Shown: one piece after another, positions 51,666-60,889 of the stretch
Position numbering within the stretch: position 1 is the stretch's first letter
Layout of the letters: each line of letters opens with the position of its first letter
Source: Marinobacter sp. ELB17
GTDB lineage: Bacteria > Pseudomonadota > Gammaproteobacteria > Pseudomonadales > Oleiphilaceae
Assembly (NCBI RefSeq): GCF_000169375.1
Contig: NZ_AAXY01000001.1
Coordinates: forward strand, 62,001 to 126,000
DNA: 64,000 nt
Direction of reading: 5' to 3'
The notes under the pieces: model-generated
The model's input: only the letters and a program-made list of their open reading frames with translations
Told to the model about the DNA's origin: nothing
The model's database searches: none
Translations under genes and position numbers: made by a program

Positions 51666-52301
51666 ATGACGTATTTGGCGCAAACTGTTTGTATCGCCTT
51701 TTTGACGATTTTAGGGCTAGGCAACGTTATGGCGACAGAAGAAGCTGAATACACCGTTGTGCTCAAGGATAAGAACTTTGAGGTGCGCGATTACGAGCCA
51801 CATATCCTGGCCGAAACCATCGTAGACGGAAAGTTTTCTAACGCCGGTAACAAGGCCTTCGGCCGGTTGTTCAAATACATCTCCGGTGACAATACGTCCC
51901 AGCAGACAATTGAAAAGACCTCGCCGGTCGCGCAGGAAGCTGAAAGCGAAAAGATTGATATGACGTCGCCGGTCAGTCAGAAGCGGGAAAACGACAGCTG
52001 GGTAGTAAGCTTTATGATGCCAGCGTCTTATACAATGGAGACACTTCCAGCGCCGAAAGACCCTAAGGTGGTTCTGCGCCAGGTTCCCACCCAGCGCATC
52101 GCTGTGGTGCGCTACTCAGGCACGTGGAGTGAAGAGGGTTACCAGAACAACAAGAATAAGCTGGACGCGTGGATCAATGAAAACGGCTTTCGCGTGATTG
52201 GCGAGCCGGCTTGGGCACGCTACAACCCGCCCTTTATGCCCTGGTTTTTGCGACGGAATGAAGTGTTGGTCCGCATCGTGATTCCGGTGGACAATAAGTG
52301 A
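51666..52301 (+). CDS. SOUL-family haem-binding protein (periplasmic)
   Basis: A 211-residue protein with a signal peptide (MTYLAQTVCIAFLTILGLGN) and the SOUL/HBP fold: YTVVLKDKNFEVRDYEPHIL AE, AFGRLFKYISGDN, KIDMTSPVSQ, FMMPASYTMETLPAP and RYNPPFMPWFLRRNEVLVRI. Members bind tetrapyrroles. Role in bacteria is unclear. Confidence 0.9.
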   Translation: MTYLAQTVCIAFLTILGLGNVMATEEAEYTVVLKDKNFEVRDYEPHILAETIVDGKFSNAGNKAFGRLFKYISGDNTSQQTIEKTSPVAQEAESEKIDMTSPVSQKRENDSWVVSFMMPASYTMETLPAPKDPKVVLRQVPTQRIAVVRYSGTWSEEGYQNNKNKLDAWINENGFRVIGEPAWARYNPPFMPWFLRRNEVLVRIVIPVDNK

Positions 52302-52378
52302 GGCTCGGCCAGCCTGCATCCAAAAGCCGTGGTAGCACGTAACGCTTTGAACAATTCTGTTCTGTTAGAGCAAACGCC

Positions 52379-52624
52379 ATGAGTCCATCCGACGAGTCTC
52401 GGGTTATTGAAATGGCCTGGGAAGACCGCACGCCTTTCGAGGCCATTCAGCAACTGTACGGCATGTCAGAACCTGAGGTTATCCGGTTTATGCGCAAGTC
52501 ACTGAAGCCAGGTAGCTTCAGGCTGTGGCGGGCGCGGGTGTCGGGCCGCTCAACCAAACACCTGAAGTTGAGAAGCCCGGACATAAGCAGGGGTTATTGC
52601 CCAACCCAGTACAAACAGCGCTAA
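52379..52624 (+). CDS. TIGR03643-type small protein
   Basis: An 81-residue protein beginning MSPSDESRVIEMAWEDRTPF EAI and continuing QLYGMSEPEVIRFMRKSLKP GSFRLWRARVSGRSTKHLKL. This is the conserved TIGR03643 family (HTH-like helices followed by a basic tail). Function unknown. Convergent with the symporter gene, 10 bases between stops. Confidence 0.85.
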   Translation: MSPSDESRVIEMAWEDRTPFEAIQQLYGMSEPEVIRFMRKSLKPGSFRLWRARVSGRSTKHLKLRSPDISRGYCPTQYKQR

Positions 52625-52634
52625 GCCCGTGACA

Positions 52635-54074
52635 TTACCCCTCCAGCTTCCGCACCCGCTGCGCCAATAAAGAGAAATCAAAGAGCTTTCCCTTTGGCAG
52701 TAGCAGCAACAATAACGACACCGCAATCGGTACAAAGGTTGCCAGCAGGAAAGATTCCAGCAAATAGGTGAGCGGCGCCCCCGGTGCGGGAAACAGCATC
52801 AACCCGGTAGCCAGGCCGGCAAACGTGCTAATAGCGGCGTTGTAGCTTTGGTAACGGGCGTTGTAGAAGCCGAAAAATACCGGGAAAGCGGCGGCGCAGC
52901 ACAACAGGTCGGCCAGCAAAAACAGGTAGAGCACGCTGTAGCCTTGGGCCGCCACGAACAACACCGGTATCGACAACAACACAATCAGCCAACGCGACAG
53001 CGACAGCAGGCTATGGTTGCCCAACTTGGGCAGCAGTCGGCGCAGGTCTATGACCATGATGCTGGTCAGCCCGCTGATGGTAGAGTCTGCGCTGCTCATA
53101 ATCAGCGCCAGCCCGAAGGGTAACAGGCCAATGGCAAACCACACGGGCACATCGGCCAACAGCACGCTGAACAGCGCCACCGAGCCGTCACCCGGCAAGC
53201 CCAGGCCTACAAACGCCAGCCCGAACAATCCCATGATGAAAATGATAGGGAAACTCAACAGACCGCTGAGGATAAAACCGTTGCGGATAACCTTGTTATC
53301 ACGGGCGGCGAAGACTCGCTGCCAGGTGCCTTGGTAAAATAATCCGGTCAGCACCACCGCCAGGAAAAAAGTCAGGCCGGATTTCAAACCGTTGATGTCC
53401 AGCGGGTTCAACAGGTGCGGTGCCTTTTCCTGCAAGCCTTGCAGCGCCGGAGCCAAACCACCGGTGGCCTGCCAGCCAAAACCAATCAATAGCGCCAGGA
53501 ATGGCAAAATCACCAGCATTTGTACCCGGTCGGTAAAAATAGTGACCCGCAGGCCGCCGTACAGGGTGTACAGCAGGGTGGCGCCCATGACGATGCTGGC
53601 GGTCAGCCACAGAGGAACCGGCGCCAACAAAGACACCATTTTGGCAATGGCCGTCAGGCCCGCTGTCAGGCTGATAAATAGATAGAAAACCATGATCACC
53701 AGCACGAAGCCATACATAATACGGCCATAGCGGCCGAGCACAAATTCGGTGAGGGTGTGGCCTTCGGGCATCAGTGTGCGAATGCGTTTACCCAGGGGAA
53801 TCATGATCAGCCGCGGCGCCAGGGCACCCAGCGCATAACCGGTAACGGCACCAATACCACCCCAGGTGGCGGCTTGCGCCGGGCCAAAAAGAATCCAGGT
53901 GCCCATGGTGGTCGCCAGCAGTGTCAGCAGAGTAGCGGAGCTGCTCTGGCTGTTGCGGGCCACCAGAAAATCGTCCAGTTTGTCTTGCTTGTGGCGGGCG
54001 TAAATCAGGCCGGGTATGGCAAAAAGTGCGGCGAATAAAACCAGCCACACAAGGGCGGTAGAGGTGCTTAGCAT
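52635..54074 (-). CDS. Sodium:solute symporter under TPP riboswitch control
   Basis: A 479-residue SSS-family transporter with about 13 membrane segments. MLSTSTALVWLVLFAALFAI P is the first helix; GPAQAATWGGIGAVTGYALG and LGRYGRIMYGFVLVIMVFYL FISLTAGLTAIAKM are typical core helices. GGAAGATT before the ATG at 54074 decides the start. A TPP riboswitch 120 bases upstream strongly implies transport of thiamine, hydroxymethylpyrimidine or another precursor, in the manner of predicted ThiV-type symporters. That substrate is inference from regulation. Confidence 0.9.
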   Translation of the reverse strand: MLSTSTALVWLVLFAALFAIPGLIYARHKQDKLDDFLVARNSQSSSATLLTLLATTMGTWILFGPAQAATWGGIGAVTGYALGALAPRLIMIPLGKRIRTLMPEGHTLTEFVLGRYGRIMYGFVLVIMVFYLFISLTAGLTAIAKMVSLLAPVPLWLTASIVMGATLLYTLYGGLRVTIFTDRVQMLVILPFLALLIGFGWQATGGLAPALQGLQEKAPHLLNPLDINGLKSGLTFFLAVVLTGLFYQGTWQRVFAARDNKVIRNGFILSGLLSFPIIFIMGLFGLAFVGLGLPGDGSVALFSVLLADVPVWFAIGLLPFGLALIMSSADSTISGLTSIMVIDLRRLLPKLGNHSLLSLSRWLIVLLSIPVLFVAAQGYSVLYLFLLADLLCCAAAFPVFFGFYNARYQSYNAAISTFAGLATGLMLFPAPGAPLTYLLESFLLATFVPIAVSLLLLLLPKGKLFDFSLLAQRVRKLEG

Positions 54075-54196
54075 TGGTAAATCTTCCTTGCCGTGGCAGA
54101 CGGGAGCGTCATCGCCAAAGGTGGCGAACGACCGGGACAACCGGGACAAACCGCAGGGAAAGAAAGGAGCGCACAGGCAAGCGTAAAGCAGGCTTT

Positions 54197-54290
54197 ATCC
54201 TTCCCTTCGCCGGCATTACCCGGATCAGGTTCGAAGGGTTACCGCACAAAGTGCGGAGTCTCAGCCATCGCAATGGCGCCCCCAGGAATC
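54197..54290 (-). ncRNA. TPP riboswitch (THI element), symporter leader
   Basis: Reading the minus strand: GGGGGCGCC, then GGCTGAGAC with the conserved CUGAGA, a variable hairpin (CCGCACTTTGTGCGG), ACCCTTCGAACCTGATCCGG and GTAATGCCGGCGAAGGGAAG. All TPP aptamer blocks (P2/P4, CUGAGA, ACCUGAUC, GGxUAAUGCCxGCGxAGGGA) are present. It lies between the promoter region and the symporter start. Confidence 0.95.
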
Positions 54291-54387
54291 ACACCAGAGT
54301 AGGAAGTCTGTTCGTACTTGTCAATTGCAGCTATTAATGGCGGTTTGGCCCGCATATTCGCGCATCCGTTATGCTATGGTTTGGGCT

Positions 54388-54470
54388 CGACACGGGGTGT
54401 CCTGCTTTGCAGGGCTGAGAGCACACCCGTTGAACCTGATCCAGTTCACACTGGCGAAGGGATGTCAGAA
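54388..54470 (+). ncRNA. TPP riboswitch (THI element), SDR-monooxygenase leader
   Basis: Plus strand: ACACGGGGTGTCCTGCTTTG, GGGCTGAGAG, ACCCGTTGAACCTGATCCAG and TTCACACTGGCGAAGGGATG. The 3' block reads CACACTGGCGAAGGGAT, slightly off the TAATGCCGGCGTAGGGA consensus but still recognisable. It lies about 60 bases before the SDR start. Only about 100 bases separate the two divergent riboswitches, which therefore share one promoter region. Confidence 0.93.
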
Positions 54471-54526
54471 GGTGCGCCGGTACCAAATCTGTCCATTCAT
54501 ACCTTCGCCTCAGCCATGAGGTGTCT

Positions 54527-55300
54527 ATGCACAAATCCATCCGTCTTGATCAACAGCTGGTTTTGATAACCGGTGCTGCCCGCGGTTTGGGGGAACATCT
54601 GGTGCGCGCGTTTTTGCGCGAAGGCGCCAGCGTTGTCATCAACTATCGCAACAGCGCCGAAGCGGCGCACAAACTGGCCGCCGAAGAACCGGTCCGTGCG
54701 CTTGCGGTGCAGGCTGATGTGACCGACCGCGCCGCTGTACAGGCGATGTTTGCCCAGGCGCGGCAGCATTTCGGGTTTCCGGTGACCACGGTAATCAATA
54801 ATGCCTTACCGGATTTCTCATTCAACGGCGATGCCCGCCCGAACGCGGAGCAGCTGACCTGGGAGAATCTGAACCAGCAGTTTGCCGGCGTGGTGGGCGG
54901 TGCGCTGAACACCACTCAGGCGGCGCTGGCCGGTATGCGCGAAGTGGGTTTTGGTCGTATTGTGAATGTGGGAACCAACCTGTTCCAGAACCCAGTGGTG
55001 CCGTATCACGATTACACTGCGGGTAAAGCGGCTTTGCTGTCACTTACCCGTACCTTGTCCCAGGATTTGGGCCCAGACAACATCACCGTCAATATGGTGT
55101 CGGGCGGCCTGCTGCGCACCACGGACGCATCGGCTGCCACGCCCGAGGCGGTGTTTGATTTCATCGCAGCCAGCACACCGTTGCGGCGGGTGACTACGCC
55201 GGCAGAGTTTGCCGATGCCACCTTGTTTTTTGCGTCACCCTGGTCGCGCTCGGTAACCGGGCAGAACCTGGTGGTAGACGGCGGGTTGGTGAAAAACTGA
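54527..55300 (+). CDS. Short-chain dehydrogenase/reductase (TPP-riboswitch gene)
   Basis: About 257 residues. LVLITGAARGLGEHLVRAFL is the NAD(P) motif; NNALPDFS takes the NNAG position (NNAL here). VGTNLFQNP with YHDYTAGKAALLSLT provides the Tyr and Lys. The Ser of the triad is at INVGTNLF-type position, where Thr or Asn stands, so activity may differ. GAGGTGTCT precedes the ATG at 54527. It overlaps the next gene by one base. Regulated by the upstream riboswitch, so it is linked to thiamine metabolism, perhaps precursor salvage (inference). Confidence 0.88.
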   Translation: MHKSIRLDQQLVLITGAARGLGEHLVRAFLREGASVVINYRNSAEAAHKLAAEEPVRALAVQADVTDRAAVQAMFAQARQHFGFPVTTVINNALPDFSFNGDARPNAEQLTWENLNQQFAGVVGGALNTTQAALAGMREVGFGRIVNVGTNLFQNPVVPYHDYTAGKAALLSLTRTLSQDLGPDNITVNMVSGGLLRTTDASAATPEAVFDFIAASTPLRRVTTPAEFADATLFFASPWSRSVTGQNLVVDGGLVKN

Positions 55301-56616
55301 TGATGGCTTCAGATGCACAGCAACGGATGATGCACATAAACCTGTTTCTGATGGGCTGCGGCCATCATCGAGCAGCCTGGCGCCACCCGCAGTCGGCGGT
55401 GGAGCAGTTGGGAGACATTCGCTATTACGAGTGCCTGGCGCAAACCGCCGAACGCGGAAAGCTGGACGCCGTATTTTTCGCCGACAGCAATTCGGCGGGC
55501 AATGTGTCAGATGGCAGCTGGTTTTACCTGGAGCCGCTAACGGCCATGGCAGCCATGAGCCGGGCCACAGAGAAGATCGGGCTTATCAGCACCGTATCCA
55601 GCACGTTTTACACACCGTTTCACGCCGCGCGTCTCGTCGCGTCGCTGGATCATATCTCTGGCGGCCGCATTGGCTGGAACGTCGTTACTTCGATGTTTGA
55701 TGTAGAAGCCCGCAACCACGGTTATGAATCTATGCCCGGCCACGCCGAGCGCTACCGCCGCGCCGACGAGTTTGTGCAGGCGGTACTGGGATTGTGGGAC
55801 TCCTGGGCCGATGACGCTTTGCGGTTTGATCGCCAGGGCCATTACGCCGACCCCGCCAAGGTGCGTCCGATAAACCACCAGGGTGAGTTTTTTCGGGTAG
55901 ACGGACCGTTGAACGTACCGCGCCCGGTGCAGGGGCATCCGGTGCTGTTTCAGGCCGGCGCGTCAGAGCCCGGGCGGGAGCTGGCGGCCAGATGCGCCGA
56001 GGCGATTTATGCAGTTGCCTATGATTTGCCAACGGCGCAAAGCTATTACCGCGATATCAAACAGCGGGTAAAAGCCGCTGGCCGCGAGGTTTACGTGCCG
56101 ATTCTGCCGGGTTTGGTCACTTACGTGGCACCCACCGAGGCGGAAGCAAAGGCCAAGCAGCGTGAGCTTGATGAGCTGTTACCCGCCGATGCGTCTTTGC
56201 GTCAGCTGGCCATGTTTATCGGCCAGAACTGTTCGGGCTGGGATTTGGACGCACCCGTGCCAACACTTCCGCCATTGGAGGAGTTTAGCGGGCCACAGGG
56301 TCGTTACAGCACCATTTTACGCATCATCGAAACGGAACAGCCGACTCTGCGCCAGCTGTTGGGCCGGCTGGCGGCGGGGGGTGGCCACTGCACTATGGTT
56401 GGCACGCCCCAGCAGATTGCGGACAAGATGGAGCACTGGTTCCGCAACGAGGGCGCCGACGGGTTTAACCTGATGCCGCCGTCGCTGCCCGGTGGCATTG
56501 AAGACTTTATCGAGCAGGTGGTGCCGGTGCTGCAAAGTCGCGGGCTGTTTCGTACTGAATATCAGGGCAGCACTTTGCGCGAACATTTAGGGTTGGCCAG
56601 GCCTGATCATCGTTGA
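55300..56616 (+). CDS. LLM flavin-dependent monooxygenase (NtaA/SnaA/DszA-type)
   Basis: A 438-residue bacterial-luciferase-like TIM-barrel. MHINLFLMGCGHHRAAWRHP is the family start; FFADSNSAGNVSDGSWFYLE PL, SSTFYTPFHAARLVASLDHI SGGRIGWNVVTS and GHPVLFQAGASEPGRELAA define the NtaA/SnaA/DszA group, which uses reduced FMN and O2. Second gene of the TPP-riboswitch operon; ATG at 55300 overlaps the SDR stop, a second ATG is at 55303. Oxidative cleavage or hydroxylation of a thiamine-derived or precursor compound is a plausible role; the chemistry is unknown. Confidence 0.9.
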   Translation: MMASDAQQRMMHINLFLMGCGHHRAAWRHPQSAVEQLGDIRYYECLAQTAERGKLDAVFFADSNSAGNVSDGSWFYLEPLTAMAAMSRATEKIGLISTVSSTFYTPFHAARLVASLDHISGGRIGWNVVTSMFDVEARNHGYESMPGHAERYRRADEFVQAVLGLWDSWADDALRFDRQGHYADPAKVRPINHQGEFFRVDGPLNVPRPVQGHPVLFQAGASEPGRELAARCAEAIYAVAYDLPTAQSYYRDIKQRVKAAGREVYVPILPGLVTYVAPTEAEAKAKQRELDELLPADASLRQLAMFIGQNCSGWDLDAPVPTLPPLEEFSGPQGRYSTILRIIETEQPTLRQLLGRLAAGGGHCTMVGTPQQIADKMEHWFRNEGADGFNLMPPSLPGGIEDFIEQVVPVLQSRGLFRTEYQGSTLREHLGLARPDHR

Positions 56617-56712
56617 AACGTTATTTTTTCTGCCCAATATCAAATCACGGTACAAACACTTGCAACAGTCTCCGCTTGTGCAAGTAGGTACCCACATAAA
56701 CAGGAACACAAG

Positions 56713-57513
56713 ATGACAGAACAAACCTTGGACAAACCACTGGTGATCGCAGGGCGGCAGTTCACATCGCGCCTTATGGTGGGTACCGGCCGCTACAAAG
56801 ACTACGATGAAACCGCGCGGGCACTTTACGAAAGCGGCGCCGAGGTCGTAACGTTTGCCGTGCGCCGCACCAGCATTGGTCAGAATCCCGACGAACCCAA
56901 CCTGCTGGATTTTCTGCCACCAAACCGCTACACGCTGCTGCCTAATACCGCCGGCTGTTACGATGCCCGTTCTGCGGTGCGTACCTGCAAGCTGGCCCGC
57001 GAGCTGCTGGATGGCCACAATCTGGTCAAGCTGGAAGTGCTGGGCGATGAAACCACCCTTTATCCGAATGTGGTGGAAACCCTAAAAGCTGCCGAAGAGC
57101 TGATCCGTGATGGCTTTGACGTGATGGTGTATACCAGCGACGACCCCATTGTGGCGTTGGAACTGGAGAAGATCGGCTGCTGCGCGATCATGCCCCTGGG
57201 CTCGTTGATTGGCTCCGGCCTTGGTATTCAAAACCCCCACAATATTCGTCTGATCGTCGAGCGCGCGAGCGTGCCCGTGTTGGTGGATGCCGGTATTGGT
57301 GCCGCTCACGAGGCTGCTATGGCGATGGAACTGGGGTGCGATGCGGTATTGATGAACTCGGCCATTGCTCATTCGCCAGACCCTATTGCTATGGCCCGTG
57401 CCATGCGACTGGCGGTGCAAGCCGGGCGTGAAGCATTTCTTGCCGGACGCATGCCCCGCCGCCAACTGGCAGATCCGTCATCACCGCTGGCCGGGCGCAT
57501 CGCCGGCGCCTGA
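56713..57513 (+). CDS. thiG: Thiazole synthase ThiG
   Basis: A 266-residue TIM-barrel. [20 protein letters not shown] and [17 protein letters not shown] open the protein, [15 protein letters not shown] holds the Schiff-base Lys, and [15 protein letters not shown] with [33 protein letters not shown] binds phosphate. It builds the thiazole phosphate from DXP, dehydroglycine and ThiS thiocarboxylate. No thiS or thiO is next to it, in contrast to the common thiS-thiG order. It lies 97 bases after the monooxygenase; a terminator follows. Confidence 0.95.
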   Translation: MTEQTLDKPLVIAGRQFTSRLMVGTGRYKDYDETARALYESGAEVVTFAVRRTSIGQNPDEPNLLDFLPPNRYTLLPNTAGCYDARSAVRTCKLARELLDGHNLVKLEVLGDETTLYPNVVETLKAAEELIRDGFDVMVYTSDDPIVALELEKIGCCAIMPLGSLIGSGLGIQNPHNIRLIVERASVPVLVDAGIGAAHEAAMAMELGCDAVLMNSAIAHSPDPIAMARAMRLAVQAGREAFLAGRMPRRQLADPSSPLAGRIAGA

Positions 57514-57545
57514 CACCTCGATTTTCAGACGTAGAGTTGATTGTT

Positions 57546-57581
57546 GCCAGGCTCTGTTTTATTCGCGGAGCCTGGCTTTTT
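57546..57581 (+). terminator. Intrinsic terminator after thiG
   Basis: GCCAGGCTC (57546-57554) and GAGCCTGGC (57568-57576) form a 9-bp stem followed by TTTTT. It ends the thiG transcript before the convergent MscS gene. Confidence 0.9.
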
Positions 57582-57594
57582 AATGTCTTCTGCG

Positions 57595-59871
57595 TTAATC
57601 CTGATTTTCCATATTGACGGCTTGGCCTCCGCGACCTGGCGAACGGGCGCCGCCTTCGGCCTCCATTTGCACGCTGATGCGCGGTGCGGCCACGTCCAGA
57701 TACAGGTCTTCCATCCGCCGCTTCAGCAGCAGATTGAACGCTCGTGACACATCCCACTGGAACTCTGGTTTGGTGCGCATACGCATGCGCAAAACCGGAC
57801 AACCGTCTTCAAACGCGTGAATACCCTGCATTTCAAGGGGCGACCAGATCAGCCAGCGCATGGCGGGATCCGCACGCAGTTCTTCTGCGGTGTCGGTCAT
57901 CAGTTTGATGGCGTCATCAATAGGCAGGTCCGGCGGTACCCGGATTTTTATCAGCGCAATGCCAAACTGGCGGGACATATTGTGAATCGAGCTGATTTTG
58001 CTGAAGGTAATGTGGTGTACCACCGCTTCCAGGTCCCGCAGCCGCACGGTGCGCAGATTGAAGCCTTCTACCGTGCCCATAAAGCCGTTGATTTCTACGA
58101 AGTCGCCCACCGACATTGAATCTTCCACCACAATAAACAGCCCGGTGATTAAATCCTGTACCAGCGTTTGGGCACCAAAACCGACCGCCAGACCGATAAT
58201 ACCGGCACCGGCCAGCAGCGGCGTAACGTCTACCCCGACAATGGAAAGGCTGACCAGAAAGGCCACCACAACAATGATGATCAGAATGGTGGTTCGGACA
58301 ATGGGAACGATGGTTTGGGCGCGCGCCGCCCTAAGGCGCTTTTTGCGGTCGCCACGGCGTACAGCGCGCTCCAGAAGCTCATCGGCGAAGGTCCAGGTCA
58401 AGCTGGCGACCAGCCCGGTAACCGTCAGCGCAAACAGGCTGTCTGCCAGGCCAGCACTGAGGGATGGCTTGTCGGCCAGCCCTAGCAAGGACAGATCCCA
58501 TACTTGCAGTGCTATCTCAAAAAAGGCCAGCCATAACGCAATTTGTAATAGGCGATAGCCGAATTTCACCAGGCGCCGGCTGAAGGTGCTCAGGGACTTG
58601 TGGCGTGAGCTGCTTTTCTGAATGCCGACAACGCCTTGCGCTGCCAAGGTGACAATCAGTACTAGTGAAACAATAAGCGCCTTGCCCAGGGCTGCATCGC
58701 CTGAACCGCCTTTGGCAAAAACAGCCACCATAGAGGCGCCAATCGCCAGCAATAACGGAATATGCCAGAGCCGCGCCAGCAGGCCGACGAGTTCCCGCCA
58801 TACGCCTTGATTCTTGCGCTGGTTATAAGGCTGGTTGCGTATCAGATGGGTGATAGGGCGGCGGTTGCGAATAATCACGAAGATTGCCAACAGGGCACCA
58901 AACATGCTGAACACCAGTGCCAGAGTAGAGGCCAGATCGGCGCCAAGCTGCGACACCAGCTCTGACGATCCCAGAGCATCTTCCAAAGCGAACATGGCAC
59001 CGATAATGAACAGCGGAAACAGCGTACGTTTATGTAAAATAGCAACAGCGGCGGTTCGATGGCCGCTGGAAAAAACCGAAATCATAACATCGAATAATGA
59101 CGTCAGAAGTCGGCCGCACAGGCTGATGTAAGCGAGCACCAGAACGGTGCTTTGCGCGGTGTCTGAAATAGCCAGCATGCGCAGACCCAACAGCAGGAAC
59201 AGGCCAACCAGCGTCAGAATCCAGGGGATTATCCGGCGTGCAAAATGCGCCATCAGCATCCACGGCTTGGCGCGCCGGGGCATTTCTAACGGCCAGTCGC
59301 GGCGAATAAACAGCACTCGGGCAAGGCGCGACAGGCTGTACAAAAGCGCTGCCCCCAGTGCCAGCCCGATGGCGGTTTCTGCCACCACCTTGAATGAGGC
59401 AGCGGCTATCAGTCCCTTGCCAGCACTGATTGCGTTGTCAAAATTCACTTTCCAACGCCCCAGTGACTCACCAGCGGCACCGTCAGAGCGTGTAAGATCG
59501 TCAAAAAATTCTGCCAGCGCCCCCAGCAGGCCCTGCTGAGTAGGTGAGTTGCGCTGATCTTCAATGGCTTGCGCCTGCAGGCCCTGTTGCAGGGTTTTCA
59601 GCTGTTTGATCAGGTCTTCGCGGCTGCTGTCGTCTTGCAGGGCCTGAATGGTAATTTCAAGTGACTGGCTCAATTCTTCTGCAGAAGCCGTTTGTTGCTG
59701 TTGTTCCTGGCTCGATCCGGGCAGCCCCGGAATTGCTGGCAGCGACAACCCCTGGGCCTGGGTTGCGGTGGCCGCAAGGCACAGCAGCGCAACACCGATA
59801 ACAAGCTCAAAAAATGGCGCCGTGAACAAACGGGAACCCATGGTTTGGCCTTTTATGTGCGGTGGCATCAT
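57595..59871 (-). CDS. MscS-family mechanosensitive channel with extended N-terminus
   Basis: A 758-residue protein with a signal peptide (FFELVIGVALLCLAATATQA Q). A Gln-rich periplasmic stretch (SSQEQQQQTASAEELSQSLE) and about ten membrane helices follow. The C-terminal MscS core has LLAGAGIIGLAVGFGAQTLV QDLITGLFIVVEDSMSVGDF VEINGFMGTVEGFNLRTVRL RD. It should gate under membrane tension and release solutes on hypo-osmotic shock, relevant for a glucosylglycerol-making cell. ATG at 59841 is an alternative start. It overlaps the DUF1499 gene stop by one base. Confidence 0.9.
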   Translation of the reverse strand: MMPPHIKGQTMGSRLFTAPFFELVIGVALLCLAATATQAQGLSLPAIPGLPGSSQEQQQQTASAEELSQSLEITIQALQDDSSREDLIKQLKTLQQGLQAQAIEDQRNSPTQQGLLGALAEFFDDLTRSDGAAGESLGRWKVNFDNAISAGKGLIAAASFKVVAETAIGLALGAALLYSLSRLARVLFIRRDWPLEMPRRAKPWMLMAHFARRIIPWILTLVGLFLLLGLRMLAISDTAQSTVLVLAYISLCGRLLTSLFDVMISVFSSGHRTAAVAILHKRTLFPLFIIGAMFALEDALGSSELVSQLGADLASTLALVFSMFGALLAIFVIIRNRRPITHLIRNQPYNQRKNQGVWRELVGLLARLWHIPLLLAIGASMVAVFAKGGSGDAALGKALIVSLVLIVTLAAQGVVGIQKSSSRHKSLSTFSRRLVKFGYRLLQIALWLAFFEIALQVWDLSLLGLADKPSLSAGLADSLFALTVTGLVASLTWTFADELLERAVRRGDRKKRLRAARAQTIVPIVRTTILIIIVVVAFLVSLSIVGVDVTPLLAGAGIIGLAVGFGAQTLVQDLITGLFIVVEDSMSVGDFVEINGFMGTVEGFNLRTVRLRDLEAVVHHITFSKISSIHNMSRQFGIALIKIRVPPDLPIDDAIKLMTDTAEELRADPAMRWLIWSPLEMQGIHAFEDGCPVLRMRMRTKPEFQWDVSRAFNLLLKRRMEDLYLDVAAPRISVQMEAEGGARSPGRGGQAVNMENQD

Positions 59872-60656
59872 CAGCGCACCGCGCGTTGTAGATCTTCCAG
59901 GAAATCCTGTATTCGTTCGGCATTCGTGCCCAAATCGCTTTTACCAAGGCGTGAGGCGGAGCGCATGTCTACACGCACGCCTTCGCTGGTTTCAGTCAGG
60001 CGAATCACCACATCGTCTTTAAAACCGAACCAGCGGGTAGTGGCTGTTGCTTCAAGAGTGATGGCTGTTGCTTCAAGGGTTGTTGGGCTGGCCTCGGCCA
60101 GCTGCCAGTCGCGGGCAGCAATCAGATCCCGTGCCGCTGTTTGCACTCGCGCCATGGGTACCGCCAGTGTGACGGGCTGCAACATCGGGTAAGAAGCCCG
60201 TTGTTGGCGCGCGGTCTTAATGCCGGGATAATTCACAGCGTTGGGCGCAGCTTCACGGGCGTTGGCCAGGGCCACAAACGCCGGTGGATTGTCCATGTCG
60301 GTGGTAATGTCGTGAATAGGCGGTACCGTGTGTGCCCGCTGCTGCATTTGCACCGGCATCGCAATCACCGTAACCGCGACCACGGCGGCCACTGCTCCGG
60401 TCAAAACCGCACCCCAGCGCTTACACAGACCGGCAACCACGATGGTCACTATGCCCAGTATGGCGGCCACCGCTGCCAGTTGCGCGCCCATTCGCAGCCA
60501 GCTAAAGGCATCGGCCAGTGCAATCCATTCCATGCGAAATACCGTCCCTGACGTTGCCATTAGAACACCGGCGGCAATCAGCGCGATGACTGCTAGCCAG
60601 GCGCAGAGTACAGGCCACTTGCCACCGCGACGATGGGGGTGTGAAAGCGATGACAT
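59871..60656 (-). CDS. DUF1499 family protein with membrane helices
   Basis: A 261-residue protein with three membrane helices in the first 120 residues (LCAWLAVIALIAAGVLMATS and others). The DUF1499 domain follows: PIHDITTDMDNPPAFVAL, LIAARDWQLAEASPTTLEAT and WFGFKDDVVIRLTETSEGVR VDMRSASRLGKSDLG. The ATAITLEATATT stretch reflects a small internal duplication of LEATAIT-type codons. Function unknown. It forms an operon with the MscS gene. Confidence 0.88.
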   Translation of the reverse strand: MSSLSHPHRRGGKWPVLCAWLAVIALIAAGVLMATSGTVFRMEWIALADAFSWLRMGAQLAAVAAILGIVTIVVAGLCKRWGAVLTGAVAAVVAVTVIAMPVQMQQRAHTVPPIHDITTDMDNPPAFVALANAREAAPNAVNYPGIKTARQQRASYPMLQPVTLAVPMARVQTAARDLIAARDWQLAEASPTTLEATAITLEATATTRWFGFKDDVVIRLTETSEGVRVDMRSASRLGKSDLGTNAERIQDFLEDLQRAVR

Positions 60657-60791
60657 AGCAATAACTCCTGGTTTTGTTGAGCTACTTTTAATAAGAGCAG
60701 CATTGGCTTGGTTCTGCTAACAAGCATAGTGTGCAATGAGGTGAAGTCTCAAGGCGACACAAACTTAACCGCTGGCACTCAGCAGTTTTTT

Positions 60792-60821
60792 TTGCGTCGC
60801 GCCGAGCGACCCTCCTATAAT
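60792..60821 (+). promoter_or_regulatory. Candidate sigma-70 promoter of the TRAP operon
   Basis: TTGCGT (60792-60797) and a perfect TATAAT (60816-60821) are separated by 18 bases, 69 bases before the dctP start codon. Confidence 0.6.
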
Positions 60822-60889
60822 CGCGGGTCAGTCGCCTGCTACGCTTTTGCCCGGCGGCCAGCTTCTCGTCAAACAATAAGGAAAAGAAC

